A program made the translations under genes and the position numbers. Shown here in pieces: positions 8,192 through 16,455 of a stretch of 33,726 bases of DNA (positions are counted from its first letter, which is position 1; each line of letters starts with the position of its first letter). Origin of the DNA: an uncultured Campylobacter sp. (GTDB taxonomy: Bacteria > Campylobacterota > Campylobacteria > Campylobacterales > Campylobacteraceae); the NCBI RefSeq assembly GCF_937921625.1, contig NZ_CAKZTI010000056.1:1-33726 (forward strand), in the 5' to 3' direction. The notes beneath the pieces were generated by a model that was not told the origin of the DNA, searched no databases, and saw only the letters and a program-made list of their open reading frames with translations.

Positions 8192-9451
8192 ATGAGTTCG
8201 ATTCAAAAATTAGTAGCCAGCTACAAAGATAAAAATCTAGTTCTGCGCATAGTTACAGGTTTGATAATAGGCGCCATTTTGGGCTTTGCCGCGCGTTCAG
8301 CGGCGGGCGATATTGCGGCAGAGCACACTTCGTTTTTAATAAACGTAGTAGCTTTTGCGGAAATTTTAGGAAATTTATTCGTAGGCGCCCTTAAAGCGGT
8401 AGCTCCGATTTTAGTTTTTATCTTGATTTTAAGCTCGATCGTAAATAAACAATACGGTAGCGCAAGCGGCTTAAAACGCGTGGTTGTTCTATATATCGTA
8501 GGCACCTTTTTAGCCTCGTGCGTGGGGGTAGCAGCCAGCTTTTTATTTCCGACGCAGCTTGCTCTAAGTAATGTCGGCGCGGCGGAAAATGCGGTCCCTG
8601 CGAGCGTTTGGATCGTGCTAAAAGATCTGCTTTTTAAGGTCGTAGATAATCCGCTAAACGCTATTGCGCACGGAAACTACGTAGGAATTTTAACCTGGGC
8701 GATAGGTCTTGGCGTCGCGCTTAAATTTTGTACCAACGAAACAAAGAAAATTTTTACCGATCTGAGCGAAGCGGTAACCAAAATCGTGCAGTTTGTAATC
8801 CAGCTTGCGCCGTTTGGAATTTTCGGCTTAGTAGCTTCTACCGTGTATCAAACCGGCGTTGACGCGCTGCTTGGATACGTACGAATCGTAGTCGTGCTAG
8901 TAGGTGCGATGGCGTTCGTAGCCCTCGTGGTAAATCCGCTCATCGTCTTTGCGGTGATTAAGAAAAATCCGTATCCGCTCGTATTTACCTGCCTGCGCGA
9001 AAGCGGCCTCACGGCGTTTTTCACCCGCAGCTCGGCGGCGAATATCCCCGTAAATTTAAATTTATGCAAAAAGCTCGGTATCAGCGACGAGCTAAGCTCG
9101 ATCTCGATCCCTTTGGGAGCTACGATAAATATGGCGGGCGCTGCGGTGGTAATCGCGATCTTGGCGCTTGCCGCGGCTCATACGCTCGGCGTGCGCCCCG
9201 ATTTTTGGACGGCGCTACTGCTTTGCGTAGTCTCGGCAGTCGGTGCGTGCGGCGCTAGCGGCGTGCCAGGGGGTTCATTGATGCTGATACCGCTTGCGTG
9301 CTCGCTCTTTAATATCTCAAACGACATCGCAATGCAGGTGGTCGCGATCGGCTTTATCATCGGCGTGATCCAAGACTCGGTAGAAACTGCGATCAATAGC
9401 TCCACAGACGTGATTTTTACGGCGATCGCGTCGCAAAGTATGCAAAAATAA
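8192..9451 (+). CDS. sstT: Na+/serine-threonine symporter
   Basis: A 419-residue inner-membrane transporter of the dicarboxylate/amino acid:cation symporter family. Eight or so hydrophobic segments span the protein. The first hairpin carries FFTRSSAANIPVN, whose serine-rich tip is diagnostic of SstT, and is followed by SIPLGATINMAGAA, the sodium-site region. The second hairpin carries GASGVPGGSLMLIPLA, close to the SstT consensus. Known SstT proteins import L-serine and L-threonine with Na+. Serine is a major carbon source in this genus, though whether this copy is the main route cannot be told. The ribosome site is AAAGG. The gene ends in a strong terminator. Confidence 0.93.
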   Translation: MSSIQKLVASYKDKNLVLRIVTGLIIGAILGFAARSAAGDIAAEHTSFLINVVAFAEILGNLFVGALKAVAPILVFILILSSIVNKQYGSASGLKRVVVLYIVGTFLASCVGVAASFLFPTQLALSNVGAAENAVPASVWIVLKDLLFKVVDNPLNAIAHGNYVGILTWAIGLGVALKFCTNETKKIFTDLSEAVTKIVQFVIQLAPFGIFGLVASTVYQTGVDALLGYVRIVVVLVGAMAFVALVVNPLIVFAVIKKNPYPLVFTCLRESGLTAFFTRSSAANIPVNLNLCKKLGISDELSSISIPLGATINMAGAAVVIAILALAAAHTLGVRPDFWTALLLCVVSAVGACGASGVPGGSLMLIPLACSLFNISNDIAMQVVAIGFIIGVIQDSVETAINSSTDVIFTAIASQSMQK

Positions 9452-9468
9452 CTCACCTTAAAATTTTA

Positions 9469-9505
9469 CCGCAAATTCCGTCCCTACGGCGGATTTGCGG
9501 TTTTT
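9469..9505 (+). terminator. rho-independent terminator after sstT
   Basis: Stem CCGCAAATTCCG (9469-9480) pairs with CGGATTTGCGG (9490-9500), with a single bulge and a nine-base loop, followed directly by TTTTT at 9501-9505. It lies 18 bases past the sstT stop codon and separates it from pepF. Confidence 0.85.
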
Positions 9506-9529
9506 AAAATTTTACTTATTCTTTTTTGA

Positions 9530-9535
9530 TAAAAT
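9530..9535 (+). promoter_or_regulatory. candidate -10 box for the pepF operon
   Basis: TAAAAT in the context TTTTTTGATAAAATTAT, about 27 bases before the chosen pepF start, just after the sstT terminator. No distinct -35 box. Confidence 0.45.
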
Positions 9536-9561
9536 TATCCAAAAATTTTAAAAGGAAATCG

Positions 9562-11475
9562 ATGAATTGGAATTTAGGCGAGCTGTTTGCAAACGAAGCG
9601 GAATTTAGCGGCGCGATAGCTAGCGCCTCCGCGCAGGCTAGGGATTTTGAGCTTAAATTTAAAGATAAGCTGCACGCTCTTGGCGCGGAGGAATTTTTAA
9701 GCGCGCTTGAGCTTTATGAGGGCATCAGCGAGCAGATCGGCAAGATAATGAGCTTTGCACATCTTAGCTTTGCGCGAGATACGAGCCTTGGGGCGCAGCA
9801 GGCCAAGACGGAGCAGGCTTGCAACGACATTTCGCAGAGCCTGCTTTTTTTCGAGCTTGAGTTTAACGAGCTGGACGCCGCAAAACAGGACGAGTTTATC
9901 GCAGGGGGCGGGAGATTCAGATACTATTTGAGCCTGCTTAAGCGGCGCAAAGCCCACCAGCTAAGCCTGCCGCAAGAAAGTGTGCTTTTAAAAACTTCTC
10001 CCGTTAGCGGCGAGGCGTTTTCGCGGCTTTTTGACGAGAGCATGGCGCGGATGAGCTTTGATTTTCGCGGACAGAAGCTCGGCGAGGAGGAAATTTTAAG
10101 CCTGCTTCATAGCTCTGATCGCGAGGTGCGAAAGGATGCCGCAGCTTCGCTAAGCGTGGTGTTAGAGCAAAACTCCCACCTGCTTGGTTACATCTACAAT
10201 ATGATCAAAACCGATCTTAAAATTCGCTGCGAACTGCGGGGCTACGATAAAGCCGAGGCGGTGATGCACGAGGAAAATCAGATAAATATCGCAAGCGTCG
10301 ATGCGTTAATCGCAGAAGCGGAGCGAAGTTTCGCTCTGGTCGGCAAATTTTACGCCAAAAAGCGCGAAATTTTAGGTTACGACGCGCTGTATGATTACGA
10401 CAGATACGCGCCGCTTGGAGGCGATGAGAGCGAGTTTAGCTTCGAGCAGGCTAAGCAGATCGTGCTTGCGGCGTTTGAAAAATTTAGCCCGAAATTTAAG
10501 CAGATCGCGCTGATCGCGTTTGAGCGAAACTGGATCGACGCGATGCCCGCGCAAAATAAGCAAAGCGGCGCGTTTTCGCATTCGGGCTCACGCGATACGC
10601 ACCCATTCGTGCTTTTAAATTTCACGCGCAAGCGCCGCGACGTATTTACCCTCGCGCACGAGCTGGGGCACGCGATACATCAGTATCTAAGCTACGGCGT
10701 GGGATATTTTAACTCCTTCACGCCGCTAACGACGGCTGAGACCGCGTCGGTTTTCTGCGAGATGCTGGTGTTTGATTATATGCGCGAAAATTTTTCAAAT
10801 TTAAACGGCTCGCCAAATTTCAAAAGCGACGCCGCCTCGGACGGCTCGCAAAATTTTAAACGCAGCGCTTCGCAAGAGGCTCGGGGCGGTGAAATTCCAA
10901 ACGAGCGCGCCGCAAAACGCGCCGCCTCTCAAGACTCTGCGGGTTCGTGCGAATACGCAGCGCGCGATACGGATACGCTCTCGCAGACCGCAAGCGACAA
11001 GGCCGCGCTAAGAGCGATGCTTGCGGCAAAGATCGAGGATATCTTCGCTACGCTTTACCGCCAGATCGGATTTACGACCTTTGAGAGGCGCGTGCATGCA
11101 AGCGCGGATGAGCTAAGCACGAGACAGATCGATGAGCTTTGGATGGAGGAGTCGCGCAAGATGTTTGCCGGCGAGCTGATCTTGCAGGATCATTACAAAA
11201 GCTGGTGGAGCTACATCCCGCACTTCGTTCATACGCCGTTTTACTGCTACTCCTACGCCTACGCGCAGCTTTTGGTGCTCGCGCTTTACGGGCTGTATAA
11301 GAGCGGCAGGCTCGAAAATTTCGTTCAAATTTACACTGAGTTTTTAAGCTCGGGCGGCAGCGACGAGCCGCAAAAGCTAGTGGCGAAATTCGGCTTTGAT
11401 ATCAATAAAAGCGAGTTTTGGCGCATCGGCATAGAGCAGGTCGCAGCGCTTGTAGATGAGTTTGTGAGGGGTTAG
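9562..11475 (+). CDS. pepF: oligoendopeptidase F family zinc peptidase with low-complexity insert
   Basis: A cytoplasmic M3-family metallopeptidase that cleaves short peptides, 637 residues. Zinc ligands are H366 and H370 with catalytic E367 in HELGH, plus E393 in TAETASVF, correctly spaced. Between FDYMREN and ALRAMLAAKIEDIF, where relatives have only a short link, there is an insert at residues 411-480 rich in Ser, Ala, Asn and Arg and probably disordered. Downstream, the family sequence resumes (IEDIFATLYRQIGF, WSYIPHFVHTPFYCYSYAY), so activity may be retained. The start is the ATG at 9562, with AAAGGAAA just before it; an upstream in-frame ATG at 9526 overlaps the likely promoter. It ends one base before the next gene. 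Confidence 0.92.
   Translation: MNWNLGELFANEAEFSGAIASASAQARDFELKFKDKLHALGAEEFLSALELYEGISEQIGKIMSFAHLSFARDTSLGAQQAKTEQACNDISQSLLFFELEFNELDAAKQDEFIAGGGRFRYYLSLLKRRKAHQLSLPQESVLLKTSPVSGEAFSRLFDESMARMSFDFRGQKLGEEEILSLLHSSDREVRKDAAASLSVVLEQNSHLLGYIYNMIKTDLKIRCELRGYDKAEAVMHEENQINIASVDALIAEAERSFALVGKFYAKKREILGYDALYDYDRYAPLGGDESEFSFEQAKQIVLAAFEKFSPKFKQIALIAFERNWIDAMPAQNKQSGAFSHSGSRDTHPFVLLNFTRKRRDVFTLAHELGHAIHQYLSYGVGYFNSFTPLTTAETASVFCEMLVFDYMRENFSNLNGSPNFKSDAASDGSQNFKRSASQEARGGEIPNERAAKRAASQDSAGSCEYAARDTDTLSQTASDKAALRAMLAAKIEDIFATLYRQIGFTTFERRVHASADELSTRQIDELWMEESRKMFAGELILQDHYKSWWSYIPHFVHTPFYCYSYAYAQLLVLALYGLYKSGRLENFVQIYTEFLSSGGSDEPQKLVAKFGFDINKSEFWRIGIEQVAALVDEFVRG
10792..11001 (+). other. low-complexity in-frame insertion within pepF
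   Basis: About 70 codons (residues 411-480 of PepF) interrupt a region that is contiguous in family members. The encoded peptide is hydrophilic with repeated pieces (SPNFKSD and SQNFKRS; AASDGS, AASQDS). The DNA carries the same aaatttcaaaa and aaaattttaaa words seen in the intergenic repeats of this window, suggesting that intergenic-type DNA invaded or expanded inside the gene. Confidence 0.6.
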
Positions 11476-11476
11476 G

Positions 11477-11884
11477 ATGATAGATAAAATTTTAAAAGAC
11501 GATAAATTTATCGCTGCGAGCAGTGCGAATATAGGCGCGGTTTTGGACTACGTTTTGGCTCTTGGATGCGGATTTGGCATCGTTGCGAGGACGGATCAGA
11601 TAAAATTTGACCCGCCGCTGCCGGAGGAAATTTTAAAAAGCTTCAAAATGCCCGCGATCTTTTTGCAGCTGGAGGAATACACGCTCTCTAGCGCGCATCT
11701 TAGCAAGGATGAGCTGGTTTTCGAGGCGGGTTTCGGGCCGCAGGATTTTGCAAGCACGCTTAGCGTGCCGTTTTACGCGGTCTTGCAGATCGTCGTGGAC
11801 GGCAAGCCCATCGCGGTAAATTTCTCCCAGCCCGAATCCGAGTGGTTTAAGCGTGAAAAATCGCGTAAAATTTTCTCAAAATGA
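11477..11884 (+). CDS. SspB-like small protein (possible ClpXP adaptor)
   Basis: A 135-residue soluble protein of alpha/beta character; I do not know an established name. The middle resembles SspB (stringent starvation protein B) adaptors, which hand ssrA-tagged proteins to ClpXP: a strand with PAIFLQLEEYTLSSAHLS, then DELVFEAGFG (compare NDEIRFNARFGG), then a SVPFYAVLQIVV strand (compare VSVPLAAVLAIYA) and KPIAVNFSQ. The C-terminal end is short and basic (FKREKSRKIFSK), unlike the hydrophobic XB tail that E. coli SspB uses to bind ClpX. It starts one base after pepF and overlaps uvrD by ATGA. smpB, clpS and clpA lie downstream, which fits a proteolysis role. The assignment is inference. Confidence 0.75.
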   Translation: MIDKILKDDKFIAASSANIGAVLDYVLALGCGFGIVARTDQIKFDPPLPEEILKSFKMPAIFLQLEEYTLSSAHLSKDELVFEAGFGPQDFASTLSVPFYAVLQIVVDGKPIAVNFSQPESEWFKREKSRKIFSK

Positions 11885-13941
11885 GTGATATTTTAGAAGG
11901 TCTTAATCCCGCTCAGCGCGAGGCTGCGAGCCACGTTGACGGAGCGATGTTAATCTTAGCGGGTGCGGGCAGCGGCAAAACTAAAACGATCACCGCGCGC
12001 CTTGCTTACTTGCTCTCAAACGGCGTGCCTGCGGAAAATACTCTCACGCTTACGTTTACGAACAAAGCCGCCGCCGAGATGCGCTCGCGAGCGCTTAATC
12101 TGATAAGCGGGCTAAATTTAAACGGCGTGCCGCTTTTGTGCACCTTTCATAAATTTGGACTTTTGTTTTTGAAATTTCATATTAGCGAGCTTGGGCGTAG
12201 CGCAAACTTCCAGGTAATCGATACCGACGATAAGAAAAAGATCATCAAGGGCTTTGAGATAAATTTACCTACGTCGCTATTGGCGGCTAAAATTTCAACC
12301 TACAAAAATTCTCTAATCGGCCCCAAAGATATCGACGAGCTTCTAAAGGGCGAAGATGACGAGCTAAGCAGGATGTATAGCGGATTTTACGCGCATTGCG
12401 CTAGAGCATATAAGCGCTACGAGGCGTATTTGGTGGCGAATAATCTGGTGGATTTCGATGATCTGCTGATCTTGCCGTATAAAATTTTAAGCACCAATGA
12501 GCGGCTATGCGATGAAATTTCGCGCCGTTACGCCTACATCACGGTCGATGAGTATCAGGACACCAACGACATTCAATTCAAACTGCTGCAAAAGCTCTGT
12601 GCTGCGCATGAAAACCTCGCGGTAGTGGGCGATGACGATCAGAGTATCTACGGCTGGCGCGGCGCGCGGATAGAAAATATTCTAAATTTTAAAGATCAGT
12701 TCTCAAACGTAAAATTTATCAAACTCGAGCAAAACTACCGCTCCACGGATGAAATTTTAAATGCCGCCAACGAGCTTATCTCGCATAACAAAAACCGCCT
12801 CGGCAAGAGCCTTACTAGCATGAACGGCGGCGGCGAAAAGATCGAAATTTTGCGCTCGGACGAGGAGAGTATCGAGGCGGCAAAGATCGCAGAAGCCATC
12901 AAAAAGCTGCTTTCAAGCGGCGTAGCGCCCTCTGAAATCGCCGTGCTTTACCGCGTAAACGCTCTTTCGCGCGCGCTGGAGGAGGGGCTAAATCGCGCCA
13001 AAATCCCGTACAAAATGGTAGGCGGCGTGAAATTTTACGAGCGCGCCGAGATCAAGGATACGATCGCCTATCTGCGCTTGGTAAACGACGAGCACGACGA
13101 CTTTTCGATGAGGCGGATCATAAACGTGCCCAAGCGCGGCATCGGCAAGGTCTCGCTGGCAAAGCTCGAGGAGCTTTCGCGCCTGCGACTTATCAGTCTA
13201 TTTGACGCTTTTAGCGAGCCTGACGCGGGGCTTAGCGCCAAGGCGGCGCAGGCTCTAGCGGAGCTTAAAAGCGGCATCGCTTCTATCTCCGCGCTAGCCG
13301 ATACGATCAAAAAAATAGACGCGCTGGAGCCCGCTTTCGGGCTAAAAGCCTACTATGCCTCGCTTCCGGACGGCGCCGACCGGGTAGCGAACATCGACGA
13401 GTTTTTGGCGATGTTAAAAGACGAGGCGAGCAATAAGCCCGATTTTGATCTGGCGGAATTTTTAAACGAGCTGAGCCTTCTTAGCGATCAAGACGCTATC
13501 ATGGGCGATGCGATAAATATAATGAGCGTGCACGCCAGCAAGGGGCTTGAGTTCGAGCATCTTTTCGTAATCGGACTGGAGGAGGGCTTTTTCCCGCTTT
13601 TGGGCGACAGCAATGATATCGAGGAGGAGCGTAGGCTCGCATACGTAGCGATTACGCGCGCCAAACGCACTCTCACGCTTAGCTTTGCCGCTAGCCGCTT
13701 TTATCGCGGCAAGCGTGAGAGGCTTGATGCGAGCAGGTTTATAGCCGAAGCGGGTTTGGTGGCTAAAGAGCCTCCGCGCGAGCAAAGTAGCGGCTTTAGT
13801 AAGGGCGAGCTGATCAAGCACAAACTATTTGGGATCGGACAGATCACGGCGGTAAACGGCGACCGGCTCACGATAAATTTCGGCGGAATTTCGCGCGTGA
13901 TAATGTCGAATTTCGTAGAGAAGATCGGCTCTTATGAATAG
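11881..13941 (+). CDS. uvrD: UvrD/PcrA/Rep-type superfamily 1 DNA helicase
   Basis: An ATP-driven 3'-5' DNA helicase, 686 residues, for repair or replication restart. Motif I is AGAGSGKTK (residues 27-35, Lys33). Motif II is DEYQDTN from D223. Motif III is VGDDDQSIYGWRGA, motif IV contains EQNYRSTDEI, and motif VI near the C-terminus reads EEERRLAYVAITRAK. The final 40 residues form the small domain with KHKLFGIGQITAVNGDRL, as in PcrA and UvrD. It could be either the UvrD or the Rep functional equivalent. It overlaps the preceding gene by 4 bases and truB by 8, so translation is probably coupled. Confidence 0.93.
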   Translation: MSDILEGLNPAQREAASHVDGAMLILAGAGSGKTKTITARLAYLLSNGVPAENTLTLTFTNKAAAEMRSRALNLISGLNLNGVPLLCTFHKFGLLFLKFHISELGRSANFQVIDTDDKKKIIKGFEINLPTSLLAAKISTYKNSLIGPKDIDELLKGEDDELSRMYSGFYAHCARAYKRYEAYLVANNLVDFDDLLILPYKILSTNERLCDEISRRYAYITVDEYQDTNDIQFKLLQKLCAAHENLAVVGDDDQSIYGWRGARIENILNFKDQFSNVKFIKLEQNYRSTDEILNAANELISHNKNRLGKSLTSMNGGGEKIEILRSDEESIEAAKIAEAIKKLLSSGVAPSEIAVLYRVNALSRALEEGLNRAKIPYKMVGGVKFYERAEIKDTIAYLRLVNDEHDDFSMRRIINVPKRGIGKVSLAKLEELSRLRLISLFDAFSEPDAGLSAKAAQALAELKSGIASISALADTIKKIDALEPAFGLKAYYASLPDGADRVANIDEFLAMLKDEASNKPDFDLAEFLNELSLLSDQDAIMGDAINIMSVHASKGLEFEHLFVIGLEEGFFPLLGDSNDIEEERRLAYVAITRAKRTLTLSFAASRFYRGKRERLDASRFIAEAGLVAKEPPREQSSGFSKGELIKHKLFGIGQITAVNGDRLTINFGGISRVIMSNFVEKIGSYE

Positions 13942-14782
13942 ATTGTTTTTGACGGACAAGCCCGCGGGCATCGGCAGCAATAAATTTTTAAGCGCTCTTA
14001 AGCGCAAATACGGCGTGAAAAAGGCTGGCTTTAGCGGCACGCTCGATCCCTTCGCAAGCGGCGCGCTGGTCGTGGCGTTTGGGCAATACGCGCGCTTTTT
14101 TAGGTTTTTGAAAAAGGAGCCAAAAGTTTACGCCGCGACATTGTGGCTGGGCGCGCAGAGCCCAAGCGGCGATAACGAAAATATAGGGCGCGTAGAGCAA
14201 ATTCCGCCGCTTTCGCGCGAGGTTTTAGACGTCGCGATGGCGCAAATGCGCGGCGAGATAAAATTTATCCCGCCCGCTTTCAGCGCCAAGAAAATTAGCG
14301 GCGTGCGCGCATATAAGCTCGCTCGCGCGGGCGAAGAGGTGAACTTGAAAGAGAGCTCGATGCGGGTTTTTGATGCTGAAATTTTAAGCTACGCTCACCC
14401 CTTCGTAAGCTTTCGCGTAGCACTCAGCGAGGGCGGCTACGTGCGCTCTTTCGCGCAAATTTTAGCAGGAAAGCTGGGCGTTTGCGGCACGCTAAGCGCG
14501 CTTAGACGGCAGAGCGAGGGGGCTTTTGACCTGCAAGATCCGCGCTTTGCGGACGAGGTGGCGCTAAATCCGCTCGAGTTTTTAGATCTTAAGCCGAACT
14601 TTTACGACGGCGACGCGCGCGACGTGATCTTGGGTAAGAAGCTCGCCGCAAAGGATCTGGCGAGCCGCGCGGACGGTCGCTACCTGCTTATCTGCGGCGA
14701 TTTTTATTCGATCATCGAGATAGGCGCGGGAGAGGTGTGCTATCTTTGGAACGACGTTCCGATCGCAGGCGGTGCATTTTGA
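13934..14782 (+). CDS. truB: tRNA pseudouridine-55 synthase
   Basis: TruB converts U55 of the tRNA T-loop to pseudouridine. The protein is 282 residues. The catalytic aspartate is D38 in GTLDPFASG, preceded by the N-terminal KPAG motif (residues 9-12). Further on, YAATLWLGAQSPSGDNEN matches the family's KxYxxxxxLGxxTxTxDxxG region. QMRGEIKFIPPAFSAKKISGVRAYKLAR matches the substrate-binding stretch, and SEGGYVRSFAQILAGKLG matches the later S.GtYIRsLa motif. The start lies inside the helicase gene (8-base overlap). It is followed by a long repeat-rich gap where csrA stands in C. jejuni. Confidence 0.94.
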   Translation: MNRLFLTDKPAGIGSNKFLSALKRKYGVKKAGFSGTLDPFASGALVVAFGQYARFFRFLKKEPKVYAATLWLGAQSPSGDNENIGRVEQIPPLSREVLDVAMAQMRGEIKFIPPAFSAKKISGVRAYKLARAGEEVNLKESSMRVFDAEILSYAHPFVSFRVALSEGGYVRSFAQILAGKLGVCGTLSALRRQSEGAFDLQDPRFADEVALNPLEFLDLKPNFYDGDARDVILGKKLAAKDLASRADGRYLLICGDFYSIIEIGAGEVCYLWNDVPIAGGAF

Positions 14783-15586
14783 GCCGCACGGGTCCTGCCT
14801 GCGGCGGAATTTTGATCGGGCGGTTCGAGCTTGAATTTTGACGATCATAAATACGGCGCGTTTTAAATTTGCTTGCATAGCGCGCCGCCCGCGCGGCTAA
14901 ATTTCATCGTGCGAGCAGCGGGCGATCACGCTTTTTTTGTTGCGCACGGATCGCAAAATCTGCCTCAGGCGGTGTAAATTTAAACGCGCGGCTAGGTAGG
15001 CGGCGCTCGCTTGTGAAAAGGCATAAATCCGCGGGGGCTAAATTTAAACGCGGCGGATCCGGCGGAGCGGCGTTTCGATTTGCTTTTCGGTGCGCGATGA
15101 CGGCTCGCCGCGAGATTAAAATTTCGCGATTTACAAAGCGCGCAGGTTGGAGCTTAATCCGCGGCAAGCGGTCCTTGCCGAATAAAATTCCAGCTCGCGG
15201 TAATGCGTAGCCTGCGCCGATGGGTTTGATTTTGCGGCGTATCGCCAAGTTAAATTTGCGACTTAGCGCAGCGCGGTTAGAATTTTGCCGGCTTGGAATT
15301 TTAATCGCTAAGATAGATTTGCGCCGCAAGCTGAAATTTAGCCGCGTGCGTTGCGGATCTGAATTCCACGCTTTATAAAATTTACGTATCGGGCGCTGCA
15401 ATTGCGGGTTAAATTCCGCGGCGCGCACTTCACGGCACGCGGTTTTGAAATTTTAATCGCACTGGACAGGGCTTGCTGCAGGCTGAAATTTAACTTGCGC
15501 ACGGATTTAAAATTTTAATCGCGCTAGGTGGGCTTGCTACAGGCTAAATTTAACGCAAGCGCGCTAAGGCGCAAAAGGAGTAAAAT
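14783..15586. other. repeat-rich gene-free gap between truB and ispE
   Basis: This 804-base region has no credible protein frame. The longest minus-strand frame (14904-15428) encodes an Arg/Ala/Pro/Lys-rich peptide typical of chance frames in GC-rich spacer. The DNA alternates AAATTT/AATTTTA words with GC-rich connectors and contains a tandem repeat near ispE. In C. jejuni, as recalled, csrA lies between truB and ispE. No CsrA N-terminus (MLILSRK-like) is found here on either strand. Confidence 0.6.
15447..15554 (+). repeat. tandem repeat of about 61 bp upstream of ispE
   Basis: Two imperfect direct copies. Copy one (15447-15494) opens gaaattttaatcgc, then has gggcttgctgcaggctgaaa. Copy two (15509-15554) opens aaaattttaatcgc, then has gggcttgctacaggctaaat. 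Both end in tttaac. A weaker third relative begins near 15297 (gaattttaatcgct) and ends near 15346 in ctgaaatttagc. The array ends about 30 bases before the ispE start, so it lies in its leader or promoter. Confidence 0.75.
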
Positions 15587-16330
15587 TTGAAAGCTTATGC
15601 AAAGATCAATGTTTTTTTAAAAGTCGTCGGCACACGCGGCGGCTACCACGAGATCGCCTCGCGCTTCGTGCTGCGCAGGGAGCTTTTTGATGAGATAAGC
15701 TTCGAGCGCGCGAGCGGCTTTGCGCTTGAATGCGACGCCGCGCAGATCGCGGACAATATAATTTTAAAGGCCAAGGCGGCGCTTGAGCAGGCGGGCTTTG
15801 CGCGCGAGCTTGCGGAGTTTTTCGGCTCGCACAAGATCGTGCTTAAAAAACGTATTCCGATCGGTGCGGGTCTTGGGGGCGGCAGTAGCGATGCAGCGGC
15901 ATTTTTGCGGCTTGCGAACGAGGAATTAAGCTTAAAAATTTCGCGCGAGCGGCTTACCAAAATCGCGCAAAATATCGGCGCGGACGTCGCGTTTTTTGTT
16001 AGCGGACTTGAGGCCGCAAACGTGCGCGGCATCGGCGAGATCATCGAGCCTTTCGAGGACCGGCTGCCTGCGATCGAAATTTTAACGCCCGCGATCTTTT
16101 GCTCCACCGGCGCGGTTTATAATGAGTTTCGCGCAAGCTTTATGCAAAACATAAACGCCGCGCAGGCGCAAGAGATGTTGCGTTTAAGCAGCGAGCAACT
16201 GCTAGAGCAATATGGCGGCTTTCAGCTAAACGATCTTTTCGCGCCGTGCATAAAGCTATATCCGCAGATGAGCAAGTATCGCGATATGTTTCTAAGCGGC
16301 AGCGGCAGCAGCGTGTTTTTCTTAAAATAA
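15587..16330 (+). CDS. ispE: 4-diphosphocytidyl-2-C-methyl-D-erythritol kinase
   Basis: IspE phosphorylates CDP-ME at the 2-hydroxyl in the MEP pathway to isoprenoids. The protein is 247 residues, slightly short but usual for epsilonproteobacteria. The N-terminus KAYAKINVFLKVVG holds the catalytic lysine region. The GHMP-kinase ATP loop is PIGAGLGGGSSDAAAFLRL, and IGADVAFFVSG carries the catalytic aspartate. The C-terminus SGSGSSVFF is the third GHMP motif. The start codon is TTG at 15587, preceded by AAGGAG at 15575-15580; no ATG fits the conserved N-terminus. Confidence 0.94.
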   Translation: MKAYAKINVFLKVVGTRGGYHEIASRFVLRRELFDEISFERASGFALECDAAQIADNIILKAKAALEQAGFARELAEFFGSHKIVLKKRIPIGAGLGGGSSDAAAFLRLANEELSLKISRERLTKIAQNIGADVAFFVSGLEAANVRGIGEIIEPFEDRLPAIEILTPAIFCSTGAVYNEFRASFMQNINAAQAQEMLRLSSEQLLEQYGGFQLNDLFAPCIKLYPQMSKYRDMFLSGSGSSVFFLK

Positions 16331-16455
16331 GAATTCCAAGGCGCGCGGTTAAAATTTAAAAGCTAAATTTAAAGATAAAATTTAAAATTCGCTCGCCCGC
16401 TTTTAAATTTAAGCAAAAACGGGCTAAGCTTAGGACTAAATTTAGAAGGAAAAAG

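Noticed and set aside
9526..9561. Upstream in-frame start for pepF
   Set aside because: It lies on the likely -10 box and lacks a ribosome site. The ATG at 9562 has AAAGGAAA in place.
15013..15210. 65-codon plus-strand frame where csrA might be
   Set aside because: The translation is basic and Gly/Ala-rich and has none of the CsrA sequence (no MLILSRK-like start, no GxxIxI strand pattern).
14904..15428. 174-codon minus-strand frame in the truB-ispE gap
   Set aside because: The peptide is an Arg/Ala/Pro/Lys-rich jumble with no hydrophobic core pattern. It has no good ribosome site, and it overlaps degenerate repeats. It looks like a chance frame in GC-rich spacer.
16400..16432. Inverted repeat GCCCGCTTTT / AAAAACGGGC between ispE and smpB as a terminator
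   Set aside because: No T run follows, and the gene spacing suits read-through into smpB. It was not strong enough to list.
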